64,000 bases of DNA from Marthasterias glacialis (Eukaryota > Echinodermata > Asteroidea > Forcipulatida > Asteriidae), in the NCBI GenBank assembly GCA_911728455.2, contig OU452223.1, positions 5,726,174 to 5,790,173 of the forward strand, written 5' to 3'. Within the stretch, counting starts at the first letter, position 1. The number at the start of each line of letters is the position of its first letter. Positions 1 to 10,024 of this stretch are shown here, one piece after another. Both the position numbers and the translations under genes were made by a program. The notes under the pieces are model-generated. The model made no database searches, was not told where the DNA came from, and saw nothing but the letters and a program-made list of their open reading frames with translations.

Positions 1-2010
1 ATCCACTGCAGCCCGCTATATACTAGCCACCGTCTAAGATCCTGGACGACGTGTAGCTCCCGGCCGCGGAGTGTGGTTAACTCGATGGAGGTATAAACCA
101 ATGTAAACCTCTACACGTCACCCATGCTGATCAGCATTTCACCGTGCTATCGTTACCAACCGCCGGTCCGGATGCCGGAGGGCCAATAATTGTTATACAA
201 TGTACTAGTGTATTTGCTTTATTTTTTCACGGCGGCTTAACTCTCAGCTGATGAAATAAAACTATAATAGAACGGCTATCGTTAGCTTAAAGACTATAGT
301 TGCAATCTGCGTGTGGATCGTCACCCTGAATTTATGTACACGCGGGGAATACTAGCATGTTTCGAACTGCATGTTCATTTTTGTCGATCTCTTTCCCTGA
401 GGATCGAGTTCAGGGAAAGTCAAGACCGTCACGGTGCAGCAGCAACTGACTGACGACGTTTCCTATGGGGAGGAAGACATAGGCCTATATGCCTTCATAA
501 ATAGTAATCAATATACAGTGTATAACATGCTGGAGCTACAGTGTGTCTTTGATCGCTTTACTGTACCGTGATCTATTATGACATGTAGGATACATCATGT
601 ATTATGTACATGTACATTGATACATGTACAAGTATAGTAAACCTGTCTGTCAATTACATAGAAATAATCAAAGTGAGAGACAAAGCATAATGAGGGGGTA
701 ATGTGGGAAACGTGGAGGGGTGCCTTCCTTCTCCTTGGGAGGTTGGGGTTAGTACGTTTGTTGCTATGGGTTTAGTACATTGGTTGCTAGTGTTGCGCTT
801 GCGCGACTTTCTAGTAAAAAATAAGACATGTGACGCGCTCTTAACCAATCACAAGGCAGAATGCGTGGCACTTTTCGAGGATGGGTTGACCATCAGAGGT
901 CAGTTACCGCACCATGTGTTTTAGCTTTGGCCACTTGAGAAGTTAATCTCCAGCATTTCTTCAGGTTGTATACACTTAGTTAATCCCCTGTCCTGCTCTA
1001 GGCGGATTTAACATCAGCCAGTGTGACGCGTGTAAAGAGAAGGCTTGTATTTATATGTTTATGTTACAGTTGATTGCCTTTCCACTGTTTATCTTTCTCC
1101 CTTAAGCTCTTCTAAAAGTTTGTGTAGGAATTTTTTGTTCTTTCAAAACAGTTTTCTACCTTTTTTTCCTTTACTTTAATTTTGCTTTTATATTTGTTTC
1201 AACAACTTTTTTCTTTGATTAATGTTTTGTCCTTTAGTTTAAAAATATGCTAATTTTGACCCATTTTTAGCCGCTCCTTTGGTTAGTTTCTTTGCAATCC
1301 GGTGTAATAAACAATTAAAGCCCCTTGGCGGTGTGGTTAGTCATCCTTTATAATTGATTTCAGATAGCAGCCCAGCTGGCAGTGCAAGGAGCATCACCTT
1401 TCTGCTGCGCTCTCCCATCATAATACATATATCACTATATTATTCTTGAAGTTTTGCCTGTTTTTGAAGGAGTTTACTGCTGTTGATTCGGTCTTAAAGC
1501 TGTTTTGATTTTAATCCATCACTTGCTTTGGCACTGTGTTTTACCGAATTTTTCTTTGTTCAGTTTAGGTTTTAAAAAGAAATTAAGATTGGGTTCATCG
1601 TGTCCTTGCTCTATGGTTCATCAGTCCATATCGGTCTAAAGGTGTTTTGCCACTGATTCACCAATGAAGGTGTTTTTTGATTAAGTGTTTGAGGAAAACT
1701 ACAATAGACCGTATTTTTGACAGCAAGATGGCGCACTTCCATTTTGAAAGTGCAAAAATATTTAAAAATTGTAAAAATCAAAATTTTCCGAGCAAGAATC
1801 CTACGCTGATTACATTGTAAACTGTCAATAAAAAAAACTCAAAAGTTGTTAAGTCTATTAACTGCTTTAAAAAGTCTAATTGCACCTGGTACACCACACT
1901 ATTTCTATGGTTTGGCTCCCAGAATACCCCAAAGGGCGCCCTCTTGCAGTAAAAAAAATGTCCATTCGAGTCACTGTACCACCTTCTTGCACTTCCTAGA
2001 GTCCTGACCC
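1..2010. other. noncoding region, no gene seen
   Basis: No ORF here looks like a conserved protein, and short ORFs on both strands around 650-920 are unsupported. The stretch is ordinary AT-rich intergenic or intronic DNA with homopolymer T runs near 1130-1210. I see no clear promoter, RNA gene or repeat. Confidence 0.6.
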
Positions 2011-2012
2011 TA

Positions 2013-2066
2013 TTAGTCCTAACTTAGGACTAGTCATATGTTAGGATGTCCTAAGTAAGGACTAGT
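2013..2066. repeat. decayed inverted repeat of TCCTAA/TTAGGA words
   Basis: The words AGTCCTAACTTAGGACTAGT and GTCCTAAGTAAGGACTAGT lie side by side, each a near palindrome. This looks like the terminal part of a degraded miniature inverted-repeat element. No target duplication could be defined. Confidence 0.45.
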
Positions 2067-2139
2067 TTTGTGAAATCCACCCCCCGGAAAGCGTTTTTCA
2101 TTCATCATAAAAGTTAAACATCTCTTATCAGAAACATGA

Positions 2140-2477
2140 TCTTATCTCCTGACTATTATCTCAACTTCTGCATATACTCATGTTCGTCCTCTTCGTTCTG
2201 CTGGTCAATCCTTACTGACTCAAACTACTGGCTCTACTAAATTCTATGGTCAAAGAGTCTTCACCTTCAAGCACCTTCATTGTGGAATGACTTACCTCTT
2301 CACATTCGTCAAGCTGACTCTGTTCTGATTTTCAAATGACTTTTAAAAACTCACTTGTTTGAATCTACGTTTTTGTAACTTAACTTTATGTACTTATTTG
2401 TTTTATGTTCTGTGTTACTGTGCATAGAGGCTCCTGCATTCTGCGCTATATAAATGTATCGTATTATTATTATTATC
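2140..2477 (+). mobile_element. 3' end of a non-LTR retrotransposon (LINE), 5'-truncated and frameshifted
   Basis: The + strand encodes pieces of the conserved C-terminal segment of CR1/L2/Jockey-type reverse transcriptase proteins. There is an Arg-Pro-Leu-Arg-Ser-Ala stretch, then TKFYGQRVF, and after a frameshift near 2280 a segment read as LWNDLPLHIRQADS with a few changes. It ends in GCGCTATATAAATGTATCG followed by a TAT/ATT microsatellite, the usual LINE 3' tail. Stops and frameshifts show it is dead. The clade assignment is inference; the retrotransposon identity is much firmer. Confidence 0.75.
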
Positions 2478-2568
2478 CACTGATCAAGGACGAAGTACCC
2501 GCTCCAATTGTAACATTCCCATTCTCTTGAACTGTTTCGTTGTCATAATTAGCACTGAGGTTCTACAC

Positions 2569-2728
2569 CAGATAGATAGGCCATTTAGTTATTTTATTTC
2601 CCAGATAGATATATAGGCCATTTTTCCCCCAGATAGATAGGCCATTTATTTATTTTATTTCCCAGATAGATAGGCCATTAAAATTTATTTTATTTCCCAG
2701 ATAGATAGGCCATTTATTTAGTTTATTT
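2569..2728. repeat. minisatellite, about 5 units of 27-38 bp
   Basis: The core CAGATAGATAGGCCATT recurs five times, separated by T/A-rich spacers of varying length (TTATTTTATTTCC type). Unit two is shortened and carries an extra ATAT. It is a simple local tandem repeat with no coding sense. Confidence 0.9.
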
Positions 2729-2889
2729 CATTATTACTTGTGTTGTATTATTGTCAAGACCCTGCACCGGGTTTTCTTATTACTATTCTTTATTTTATCA
2801 TTTTATGGCACAAACGCGCCTAATCCGAAGGCAGCGTGTCCCTTTTACATCATGGCTACGGGCCAGAGCCATCTCGTTGTAGCTTATAT

Positions 2890-2983
2890 CACATGTGACA
2901 TTTGGTTTTTTAGGCATGGCCCCACTTTGACCTTTCGGAACAGCTGTGATTTTGTCCTAAAGACATAATCTTAATGTCTAGTG
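2890..2983 (+). repeat. dispersed repeat copy, shared with 23729-23774 and 24389-24435
   Basis: The block around GGCCCCACTTTGACCTTTC and the following CTAAAGACATAATCTTAATG recurs in two pieces near 23.7 and 24.4 kb. In this copy the two halves are adjacent, whereas at 23.7-24.4 kb they are separated and in the opposite order. Identity beyond a dispersed repeat is unknown. Confidence 0.6.
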
Positions 2984-3086
2984 TTTATTTCTTAATATGA
3001 AAATAAAACACGACAAACTTGCTAGAGTCTCTCGATCAGTGTGTAATATACGGCCGTGTGTATACACACATTATTTGCTGGATCGT

Positions 3087-3459
3087 ATAGACCGATTGCG
3101 CGACCCGCGTCACGTGACCACTTCTGGGTATAATGTAAATACACACGACATCCTCCATAGGAAAGGGTGGTACGGTACGCGATGATTAATGCATTTAGTT
3201 TATTCGATCGAGGCTTTTCTTGCTCGAAATCTGTGAAAGATGTTCCAGAGTTTGTACCAGAGACCTTCAAGTGGCTGAATAAAGCCAGTAAGGACAATTC
3301 AAGGCAAGTCTCGAAAATTGTAAAAGTACCGTATAAATGTGTACGATGTGTACAGCGCACGACTGAACGTTAGGCCAGACGACCGCGATCACCAAACATT
3401 TTTCAACCCAATAGGAGGTCACGTGACCGCATGTCAACATTGTCGCGCAATCGGTTTAT
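3087..3459. mobile_element. miniature inverted-repeat element, TAGACC-ended family
   Basis: The left end TAGACCGATTGCGCGAC (3088-3104) is the reverse complement of GTCGCGCAATCGGTTTA (3442-3458). Just inside each end is a CACGTGACC word. The interior is non-coding; ORFs here read through the repeat on both strands and are not genes. A related sequence lies at 48338-48432 in the opposite orientation, including the TTTCCTATGGAGGA block found here at 3148-3166. No clear target duplication is visible at this copy. Confidence 0.75.
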
Positions 3460-3761
3460 TGTCTTAGGCCTATTCAATTTTTTTTCAAGAGCTAGAGACT
3501 TTTAAAATGGATTGTATTTAGGACGTTGTGAAAAGAAGATGCAATTCCAACCGGACAGGTTAATAACTTTAGCCATTTAGCAACTAAGATTTGACTTTTT
3601 GTGTCTGGTAGGCTAAACTGCCTTGCCGTACAATAGGTCCACTGCTTTAAATCCTCACTTATATAATGGTTTCACCATGAGTGTCCTACATGTCCGTACT
3701 TTTCAACAGAATTAATTCGATGTGACTTGTGTTAGTAGTCGGTATGTATGTATGGACTCAC

Positions 3762-3860
3762 ATGTAACCTGTGACATCGAATGTTTACAAAAAAGAATCA
3801 AAGATTCTGGACTTCCAGCAGGCACAATTTGTACACAGCCCGAAAGAAGACTACACATAA
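3762..3860 (+). repeat. dispersed repeat copy related to 26481-26600
   Basis: The order of words GTAACCTGTGACATC, GTTTACAAAA, CTGGACTTCC, GCAGGCA and ATTTGTACAC is shared with 26481-26560 in the same orientation. This is a divergent copy of the TAGACC-ended element interior described at 26473-26809. Confidence 0.65.
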
Positions 3861-3869
3861 AATTATTGT

Positions 3870-4735
3870 TTTGTTTGATGAGCTGGGGCGTGCGAGCGCC
3901 ACCAATTAGAGGCGAAACTTACAAAGTACACTTTTTGGTTAGGTTTCTAAAATTGCTAGGTTCGTTGCATGCTACACTGAGTTAGAGTTCATCAAAATAG
4001 GATGATGGGTGAGTAAAATCGTAAAGCCCCCCTTTCAAGGAAATTTTTAATGACATAAAGAAAGGTTGACTCAATTCGGAAAGGTTTCTATATCCGACTG
4101 CCACTTTCTAAGGGATTTGTTTGATTTTTTAATTGATGTTGGCTTTAATTTCCCTTTTTTAAATATTCCTCTCCAGGTATTAGTAGCTAAAACGCTAATT
4201 ATTGAACTTTTAAAAAGGAAAAACCTAGCGGACATTTCAGCGTGCGGCCGGAACTTTCGCACACTCATGCCCAAAGGTCTGGGGCCTTTTTGATGTATGT
4301 GAATCTGTATTCATAATTGCTTGATGCAGGCAGGGAGCACAACAAATGTAGTGACATACTAAAGAAGTGATACTTGTGAGCAATTTTACCAAGATTTGTA
4401 GGCTGATCACAGGCAACAAAAAAGGGAACATACAAAAAGAGACATTATTTAATCAGAAAGTTTGAAAATCTTAATGAATCACTTCTTTTCTAGATGGCAA
4501 AGATGATCCAGATGAAAAAGATGATCATTAAAAAATCCCCTCCCCCCGAAAATAAAAATAAAACACTAATTAAAAAGGATAAAACAATTTAACATTTACT
4601 CCATTTACTGATTTCATATCCACACGGATTTTTTTTTATTATGACTCAAAATAACTTTATTTGAAGAACTATTATGTTACTGACAATATCTAAAGAGGGA
4701 TTGTACAACTTTACAACTTAAAAAGGTCTATTTAA
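3870..4735. other. noncoding, nothing recognised
   Basis: Only short ORFs without recognisable families on both strands. Composition is AT-rich. I see no RNA gene or clear repeat. Confidence 0.55.
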
Positions 4736-4739
4736 ATCC

Positions 4740-5010
4740 TTTATTTCATTATTTATAATTAAGCATTATTTAAAATTAAGCATTATCTATAAATAGCCAT
4801 TTTATAAATAATGCATTATTATAAATAATGCTTATTTATAATTAACCATTTTTTACATTACAACCATTATTTATAAACCATAATTATTTACTATAGTGTT
4901 CCATAATGATTATTTTGATGTTTTCTGTTGCATTTATATTTATAAAAATACAACGGAAAAAATTAAAATGCAACAGAATAATACCCACTAACCATTATTT
5001 GTAAATAACC
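4740..5010. repeat. AT-rich block of short palindromes (ATAAATAATGCATTATTTAT type)
   Basis: Words built from ATTATTTATAAT, AAGCATTATT and AACCATTATTTATAA are repeated in both orientations, giving several overlapping self-complementary stretches. One example is the run around 4800-4840 centred on ATGCAT. It abuts the telomeric repeat block. Cruciform or DNA-unwinding potential is inference. Confidence 0.7.
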
Positions 5011-5130
5011 ATTTTATAACGTAACTCTAACTCTGACCCTAATCCTAACAATTATTTTATTTTGATATCATGTTATTGTTTTATCCCTTGACATTAATAA
5101 ATGAAATGATATAAGTAAAAAAAAAAAAAA

Positions 5131-6326
5131 ACTAACCCTGGCCTAACCCTAACCCTAGCCTAACCCTAACCCTAAAACCCTAACCCTAACCCTAATAACC
5201 CTAACCCTAACCCTAAAACCCTTAACCCTAACCCTAACCCTAATAACCCTAACCCTAACCCTAAAACCCTTAACCCTAACCCTAACCCTAATAACCCTAA
5301 CCCTAACCCTAAAACCCTTAACACTAACCCTATCCCTAACCATTTTTATATTTATATAATGTTACTGCTTTATCCCTTGAATTAAATAAATAAAGTGAAA
5401 ATAGTAAAAATATAAAATAAAAACTAAAAAAACTAACCCTAACCCTAACCCTAATAACCCTCACCCTAACCCTAACCCTAACCCTAACCCTATCCCTAAC
5501 AATTTTTATATTTATATAATGTTACTGCTTTATCCCTTGAATTAAATAAATGAAGTGAAAATAGTAAAAATATAAAATAAAAACTAACCCTAACCCTAAA
5601 GCCCTAATCCTAACCCTAATAACCCTAACCCTAATAACCCTAACCCTAACCCTAACCCTAAAACCCTAACCCTAACCCTATCCCTAACAATTTTTATATT
5701 TATATAATGTTACTGCTTTATCCCTTGAATTAAATAAATGAAGTGAAAATAGTAAAAATATAAAATAAAAACTAACCCTAACCCTAAAGCCCTAATCCTA
5801 ACCCTAATAACCCTAACCCTAATAACCCTAACCCTAACCCTAACCCTAAAACCCTAACCCTAACCCTATCCCTAACAATTTTTATATTTATATAATGTTA
5901 CTGCTTTATCCCTTGAATTAAATAAATGAAGTGAAAATAGTAAAAATATAAAATAAAAACTAACCCTAACCCTAAAGCCCTAATCCTAACCCTAATAACC
6001 CTAACCCTAATAACCCTAACCCTAACCCTAACCCTAAAGCCCTAATCCTAACCCTAATAACCCTAACCCTAATAACCCTAACCCTAACCCTAACCCTAAC
6101 CCTAACCCTAACCCTAACCCTAACCCCATCCCTAACAATTTTTATATTTATATAATGTTACTGCTTTATCCCTTGAATTAAATAAATGAAGTGAAAATAG
6201 TAAAAATATAAAATAAAAACTAACCCTAACCCTAAAGCCCTAATCCTAACCCTAATAACCCTAACCCTAAAATCCTTACCCTAACCCTAATAACCATAAC
6301 CCTAAAACCCTAACCTTAACCCTAAA
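5131..6326 (-). repeat. interstitial telomeric block: TTAGGG tracts with a repeated AT-rich spacer
   Basis: The + strand shows runs of CCCTAA (so TTAGGG on the minus strand), many with insertions such as AAAACCCTAA or AATAACCCTAA. These runs alternate with five near-identical AT-rich spacers of about 85-92 bp, starting near 5341, 5501, 5689, 5877 and 6137. Each spacer contains TTTTTATATTTATATAATG, then ATCCCTTGAATTAAATAAA. Spacers 2-4 are 188 bp apart; the last interval is about 260 bp because an internal telomeric piece is duplicated. The block is therefore a higher-order composite satellite rather than a simple terminal array. Minus-strand ORFs of repeated RVRVRV residues here are only translated repeat. 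Confidence 0.95.
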
Positions 6327-6679
6327 AATGAAGGCCAATCGTGTCAAAGCGCGCAACCTAGCCGTCTTGACCATTGGTTGCACGCAAAACGCAATAAGAA
6401 GTCGCAAAACGAGGAGTGCGCTGCACAATATTATAATTAACTCTGGGCCGTGGAGGAGGGCCACCAGTAAGAAATCACGAATTATGAGCCGTGGGAAGTG
6501 GGTCACTGGCAGAACGAAAAGGAGGGTAAGACTAAAGAGCGGGCGCCGGGGGAGGGCGGTCGTATATTTTTTTTAACTCTTGTTGATAATTACCGCGGCA
6601 GCTAGCTGCTGTCATTGAAACGAAGATTGTTTACACAGGATGATTTTGGGGTCCTTGCTCTGCGACCATGAAAACGTTT

Positions 6680-6815
6680 CCAACCCTTTAGAATTGTTCA
6701 AACTTCCTGTTCCTAGCTGGATACATTCTTCAACCCTTCTAGATAGGTAAGGATCAAAGTTTACTAAAATTCCATGGATATAAATTGACAGCCGGATACG
6801 GCATTTTAGCCCATC
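6680..6815 (+). repeat. dispersed repeat, copy 1 (partner 31346-31483)
   Basis: The sequence from CAACCCTTTAGAATTGTTCA through CCATGGATATAAA to GGCATTTTAGC is about 85-90 percent identical by eye to 31346-31483 in the same orientation. It also contains TCTAGATAGGTA. It probably belongs to the same mobile family as the adjacent inverted-repeat element. Confidence 0.85.
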
Positions 6816-6892
6816 TCGAATCTAATCTACTCCACGCTCTCCTGGGGATACATGTTCATAGGGTCAAGGAGCGGAGGTAGTCCAGCGTACTA

Positions 6893-7577
6893 CAAGCGTA
6901 TTTGGCACTATTTATGGGGCTAAGGCCAATCCACTTTGTACGGTATCCTTGACCCTAGTGCATTATCGTAATCAATCAATTTAAATGCTTTTTGGAGAGT
7001 AAATTATTGTACACAATTTTTGTACACAAATTTTTGTACACGACTTTGAAAAGAAGTAAATTCTCATAATTAGTGATAATGATCTTTTCAATGTTATTAT
7101 GTATATAAAGGGATCGAGCACCAGCAGAACATTTGGGTTTGATAACTTGCGACAGCGCTTGGCCTTCTGGGTAAAACAGTCGGATCCCCCATTATATTAC
7201 AACAGTTGATCACATCATTAGTGCAAAGTTGTTAAAGGAACCCGATAAAGTGTGGTTATCAAAACCAAATGTTGTGACTGGTTCATGATCCCTTAATACA
7301 ATAAAGATTTTATTATCCCCAATTATGAGAGCTTGTGTATGACTTTTCAAAGAACAAGTGAAATTACTATAAATTGTGTACAAAAATTAACTCTCAAAAA
7401 GGATTAATTTTTATCACACAAATTTTTTAATTTTTTTCGAAAATTCCAACAGTAAGGTCATCTGCAAGTACAAAATTATTAGCATTCCATGGGCACAAAG
7501 ATTGGTATGCAATGGTGCTGGGACCGCCATGGATAGCCTGAAGCGGATTGGCCCTACAGTATTTATGGGGCTAGTGT
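6893..7577. mobile_element. non-autonomous inverted-repeat element (GGCCAATCC ends)
   Basis: The left part reads GTATTTGGCACTATTTATGG then GGCCAATCCACTTTGTA. The right part has the inverted form GGATTGGCCC at 7546-7555, followed again by TATTTATGGGGCTAG. The interior has no gene. Interior pieces recur inverted at 31270-31305 and 31560-31630, for example GATAAAGTGTGGTTATCAAA here against TTTGATAACCACACTTTG there. Copy ends are blurred and I could not fix a target duplication. Confidence 0.6.
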
Positions 7578-8012
7578 AAAGCGACATTTTTCAGAGAACC
7601 ATGGACTCACCAAGCCTCAAGATGGCCCATGTCATCTATAGAAAACTTTGTATTTCCCTTCATTCTATTCAAGCCAACTCCACATGTCTTAAAAGTTTTT
7701 ATTACTGCTGTTATTTGCAGTATTCAACCCCCTACCCAAATCTGGATATCAAAGTTGTTCTGTTACTTGCCACTTCAGGGTTACTGCTGGACAGGGAAAA
7801 ATCCCGCTGGGAAAGTTCTGCAATGGTGGTTGGCTGGGCCCAACAGCCGAACAGCCGAGTTCGAAAAGATTCAAACCTTGATCGGGGCTGCACCTCTTGT
7901 CAATCTCAGCCAAGGAGAGGTAAGTTCATTGAGACTATCAGGACAGTTGGTGGCAACAGACAAAGCTATTTAGTAGAGCGCTAACTTAGTGCTTTTTCCA
8001 AACCTAGGTTTA

Positions 8013-8112
8013 GCCTCTGGCTCCAGCTCCAGGCTCCGTTTGATGTTGGAAACACCGTCCAAAATGTACACTGCTCCGAAATTTCTGACGGAGCCCAAGT
8101 AAAGGTTTTGAA
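8013..8112 (+). repeat. dispersed repeat copy (partner 36511-36610), within cathepsin remnant intron
   Basis: The words TCTGGCTCCAGCTCCAGGCT, then ATGATGTTGAA-like and ATGTACACTGCTCC, recur in the same order at 36511-36610. At both sites they are followed by a GAGACCAAG/GAGCCCAAG stretch. It is a low-copy dispersed repeat of unknown class. Confidence 0.7.
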
Positions 8113-8808
8113 AATGCCCTTGCTTTGTATGTTGAAGCTATGAGGTCGACAATATCAATCATTGACCAAGCTGCCAGAAAGTTTCTTAACAGATGAAAGA
8201 ATTGCATGGGGCTAAAGAAGATTGTTCTGGTTGTGTATTAAGCACTGTATACTTGGTGCTTTCAGAGTTCTGTGGAAAAAATCTGCAGGCTACTAGGGCG
8301 GGATTGGAACCTATAAACCCGCATTCAAACCATAGACAACCATGCACGGTGACCAGAGGCCAGTTCAAATTGGGATTTGAACTGCCCTCTGTAATTTGTT
8401 GCAGGTACTTTTCTTTAAGTTTATACAAATAATTGAATAGTTACAGGGCATTGAGGTATTAGGTAACTACAGAGAGACTATTCATCTGAGTAGGGAGAAA
8501 CTGTGGATAAGGCGCCTTCACACCATTCAACCCCATGGTCTGAACATCCAAGAAGGAAATGATTCATTACTTTTTGTCTTCCCTTCTCCTTTTTCCACAG
8601 CTGTCCCTCTTTTTAAATCTATCTAGTTTACTAATTAATTAGCCTCTTCCCTCCACAACCCCCCCACCCACCCACCTTGTCCCCCTCTCCATTGCTTATC
8701 CCTTGCATTTATATTCTTACTGCTTTCTGCCTTTCTCTTTTCACTTCTTTCTACTTGACTGCTTTTGTTACTCCAGTATACTTGTATGTGTGTGTTGTGG
8801 TGTCATTT

Positions 8809-8870
8809 AGCCTTTGAGAAAGACTCTGCCAGGGTCAAAACGCGAGGCTATTAACATTCAAATAATTAGG
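8809..8870 (+). repeat. dispersed repeat motif, copy 1 (partner 59333-59385)
   Basis: AGCCTTTGAGAAAGACTCTG is followed by a GGGTC-AAACG-GAGGC-ATTAA pattern at both sites. I have the impression of the same phrase in other invertebrate sequences, but that is memory only. It may be the 3' part of a SINE-like or LINE-like repeat. Confidence 0.65.
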
Positions 8871-9254
8871 CCCTAAATAGTAATGAAACTGTCATTCTCA
8901 TTCACAGTTATTATCAGGTTGTCTTATATTTAAGTTAAACTTTGTTTTCTTTAATTGTTATAGGATCCCACCAGGTATGCCCAAATTGTCTTCACCCTCT
9001 TCGAAAAAGACTTTGTTCTGACACCAAATGACTACGTATTGCAGGTAATTGTTAAAAAGAATGACCCCAAATCAATCCAAGTCAAACTTTGATGTTGTTT
9101 TTGTTGAATTCGGTACTACAAAGCCAAATCTGTTTGTAAGCGTGCCATATTTCAACTGTTAAGCACGCTCACTTCACACTGGATTCAACGATAGCCAGAA
9201 ACCTGTATGAAATCAGTAGTTTTTGTTGGAGGATTGATGTAAAGGCAAGATAAA

Positions 9255-9385
9255 GGCCTGGAATTTCATCCTTGACCATTTCAAAGGGCACTTCCACTTG
9301 AAAATCTGAAAGTCTGTGGAAAACTTTTGATGGGGCAACAAGGCCAAGCTTGATTAGGGCCTTCCTGTAATTCCAGGTCTGGAGA
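9255..9385 (+). repeat. dispersed repeat copy (partner 33430-33565)
   Basis: Shared ordered words are AAAGGGCACTTCCA, TTGGAAAA/TTGAAAAT, GTCTGTGG/GTCTATGG, GGCCAAG-like and TGTAATTCCAGG. The copy sits in the last intron of the cathepsin remnant. The element class is not recognised. Confidence 0.65.
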
Positions 9386-10024
9386 TAAGAGATAATTTAT
9401 TTGTTCAGCCAATGTTTAAACAGTTAAAAAACATAATTTTGGGACTTGACTTTCACGTTTTGCAAAATTTCAAAGTCCTCTCAGAGTTATCAGTTACTGT
9501 TGTAAATATCGTTAAACTCTAGTATAGCCTTGGTGCTAATGGGTGAGTCAGGATTTGTGCAAAATGGTTGGACACTGACAAAGGTCAGGTACAGTTTAAG
9601 CAGGCTCAAGACTGCCTCGTGGCTGGCTCATTTGCGCTGACCGGCCAACTAACTGTTTGAGTAGCCATGGCGGCTCTGAGAAGAACTGGTTTGTATTTTG
9701 CAAAGTACTAAACTCAGGGGTCATGCAAAATGGTCAAAGCTTTGACCAGTACACTAGGGTCGTCTTCTGGAGTTGAACTGATGTAAATCTTCTTCTTGTC
9801 AAACGTTTTAGGAAACCGAGATGGGAGAGACAATTTGCCTGAGTGGAGTCATTGAAATGGACGTCCCTAAACCCCTTGGCCCATTTTGGATCCTCGGCGA
9901 CATCTTCATTGGTAAATACTACACTAAGTTTGATCGAGTGAACAACCGTGTAGGTTCCGCTGATGCTGTCAAGGGTGTAGAAATAGAATTAAGGCTAGTA
10001 ATTAAAAGAGTATTATTTTGGTAG

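Larger units (their letters stand above)
7779..10024 (+). pseudogene. cathepsin D-like aspartic protease, 3' three exons, probable pseudogene
   Basis: Three exons with AG/GT borders encode the C-terminal part of a pepsin-family (A1) lysosomal aspartic protease: 7779-7919, 8964-9044 and 9812-10024. Exon 3 is clear: [14 protein letters not shown], then [16 protein letters not shown] and NNRVG. Exon 2 ends FVLTPNDYVLQ, the usual place. Exon 1 keeps LAGP, then TAEFEKIQTLIGAAPL, and ends QGE. Lesions: the segment before LAGP that should carry the second catalytic motif (Asp-Thr-Gly-Thr) is absent, making exon 1 about 10-12 codons short. Exon 2 begins DPTRYAQIVFTL, best explained by a compensated +1/-1 shift from DPTSMP-type sequence, and lacks the usual Tyr..Cys start. 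Exon 3 runs about 15 codons past the normal end. No upstream exons, including the first DTGS motif, were found. It could be a truncated, inactive paralogue that is still transcribed. Confidence 0.8.

Noticed and set aside
5155-5343. Minus-strand ORF of repeated Arg-Val residues
   Set aside because: This is TTAGGG repeat read as protein.
9821-10024. Stand-alone small protein starting MGETICLSG
   Set aside because: It is the last exon of the cathepsin D-like remnant; the Met is internal to the conserved exon.
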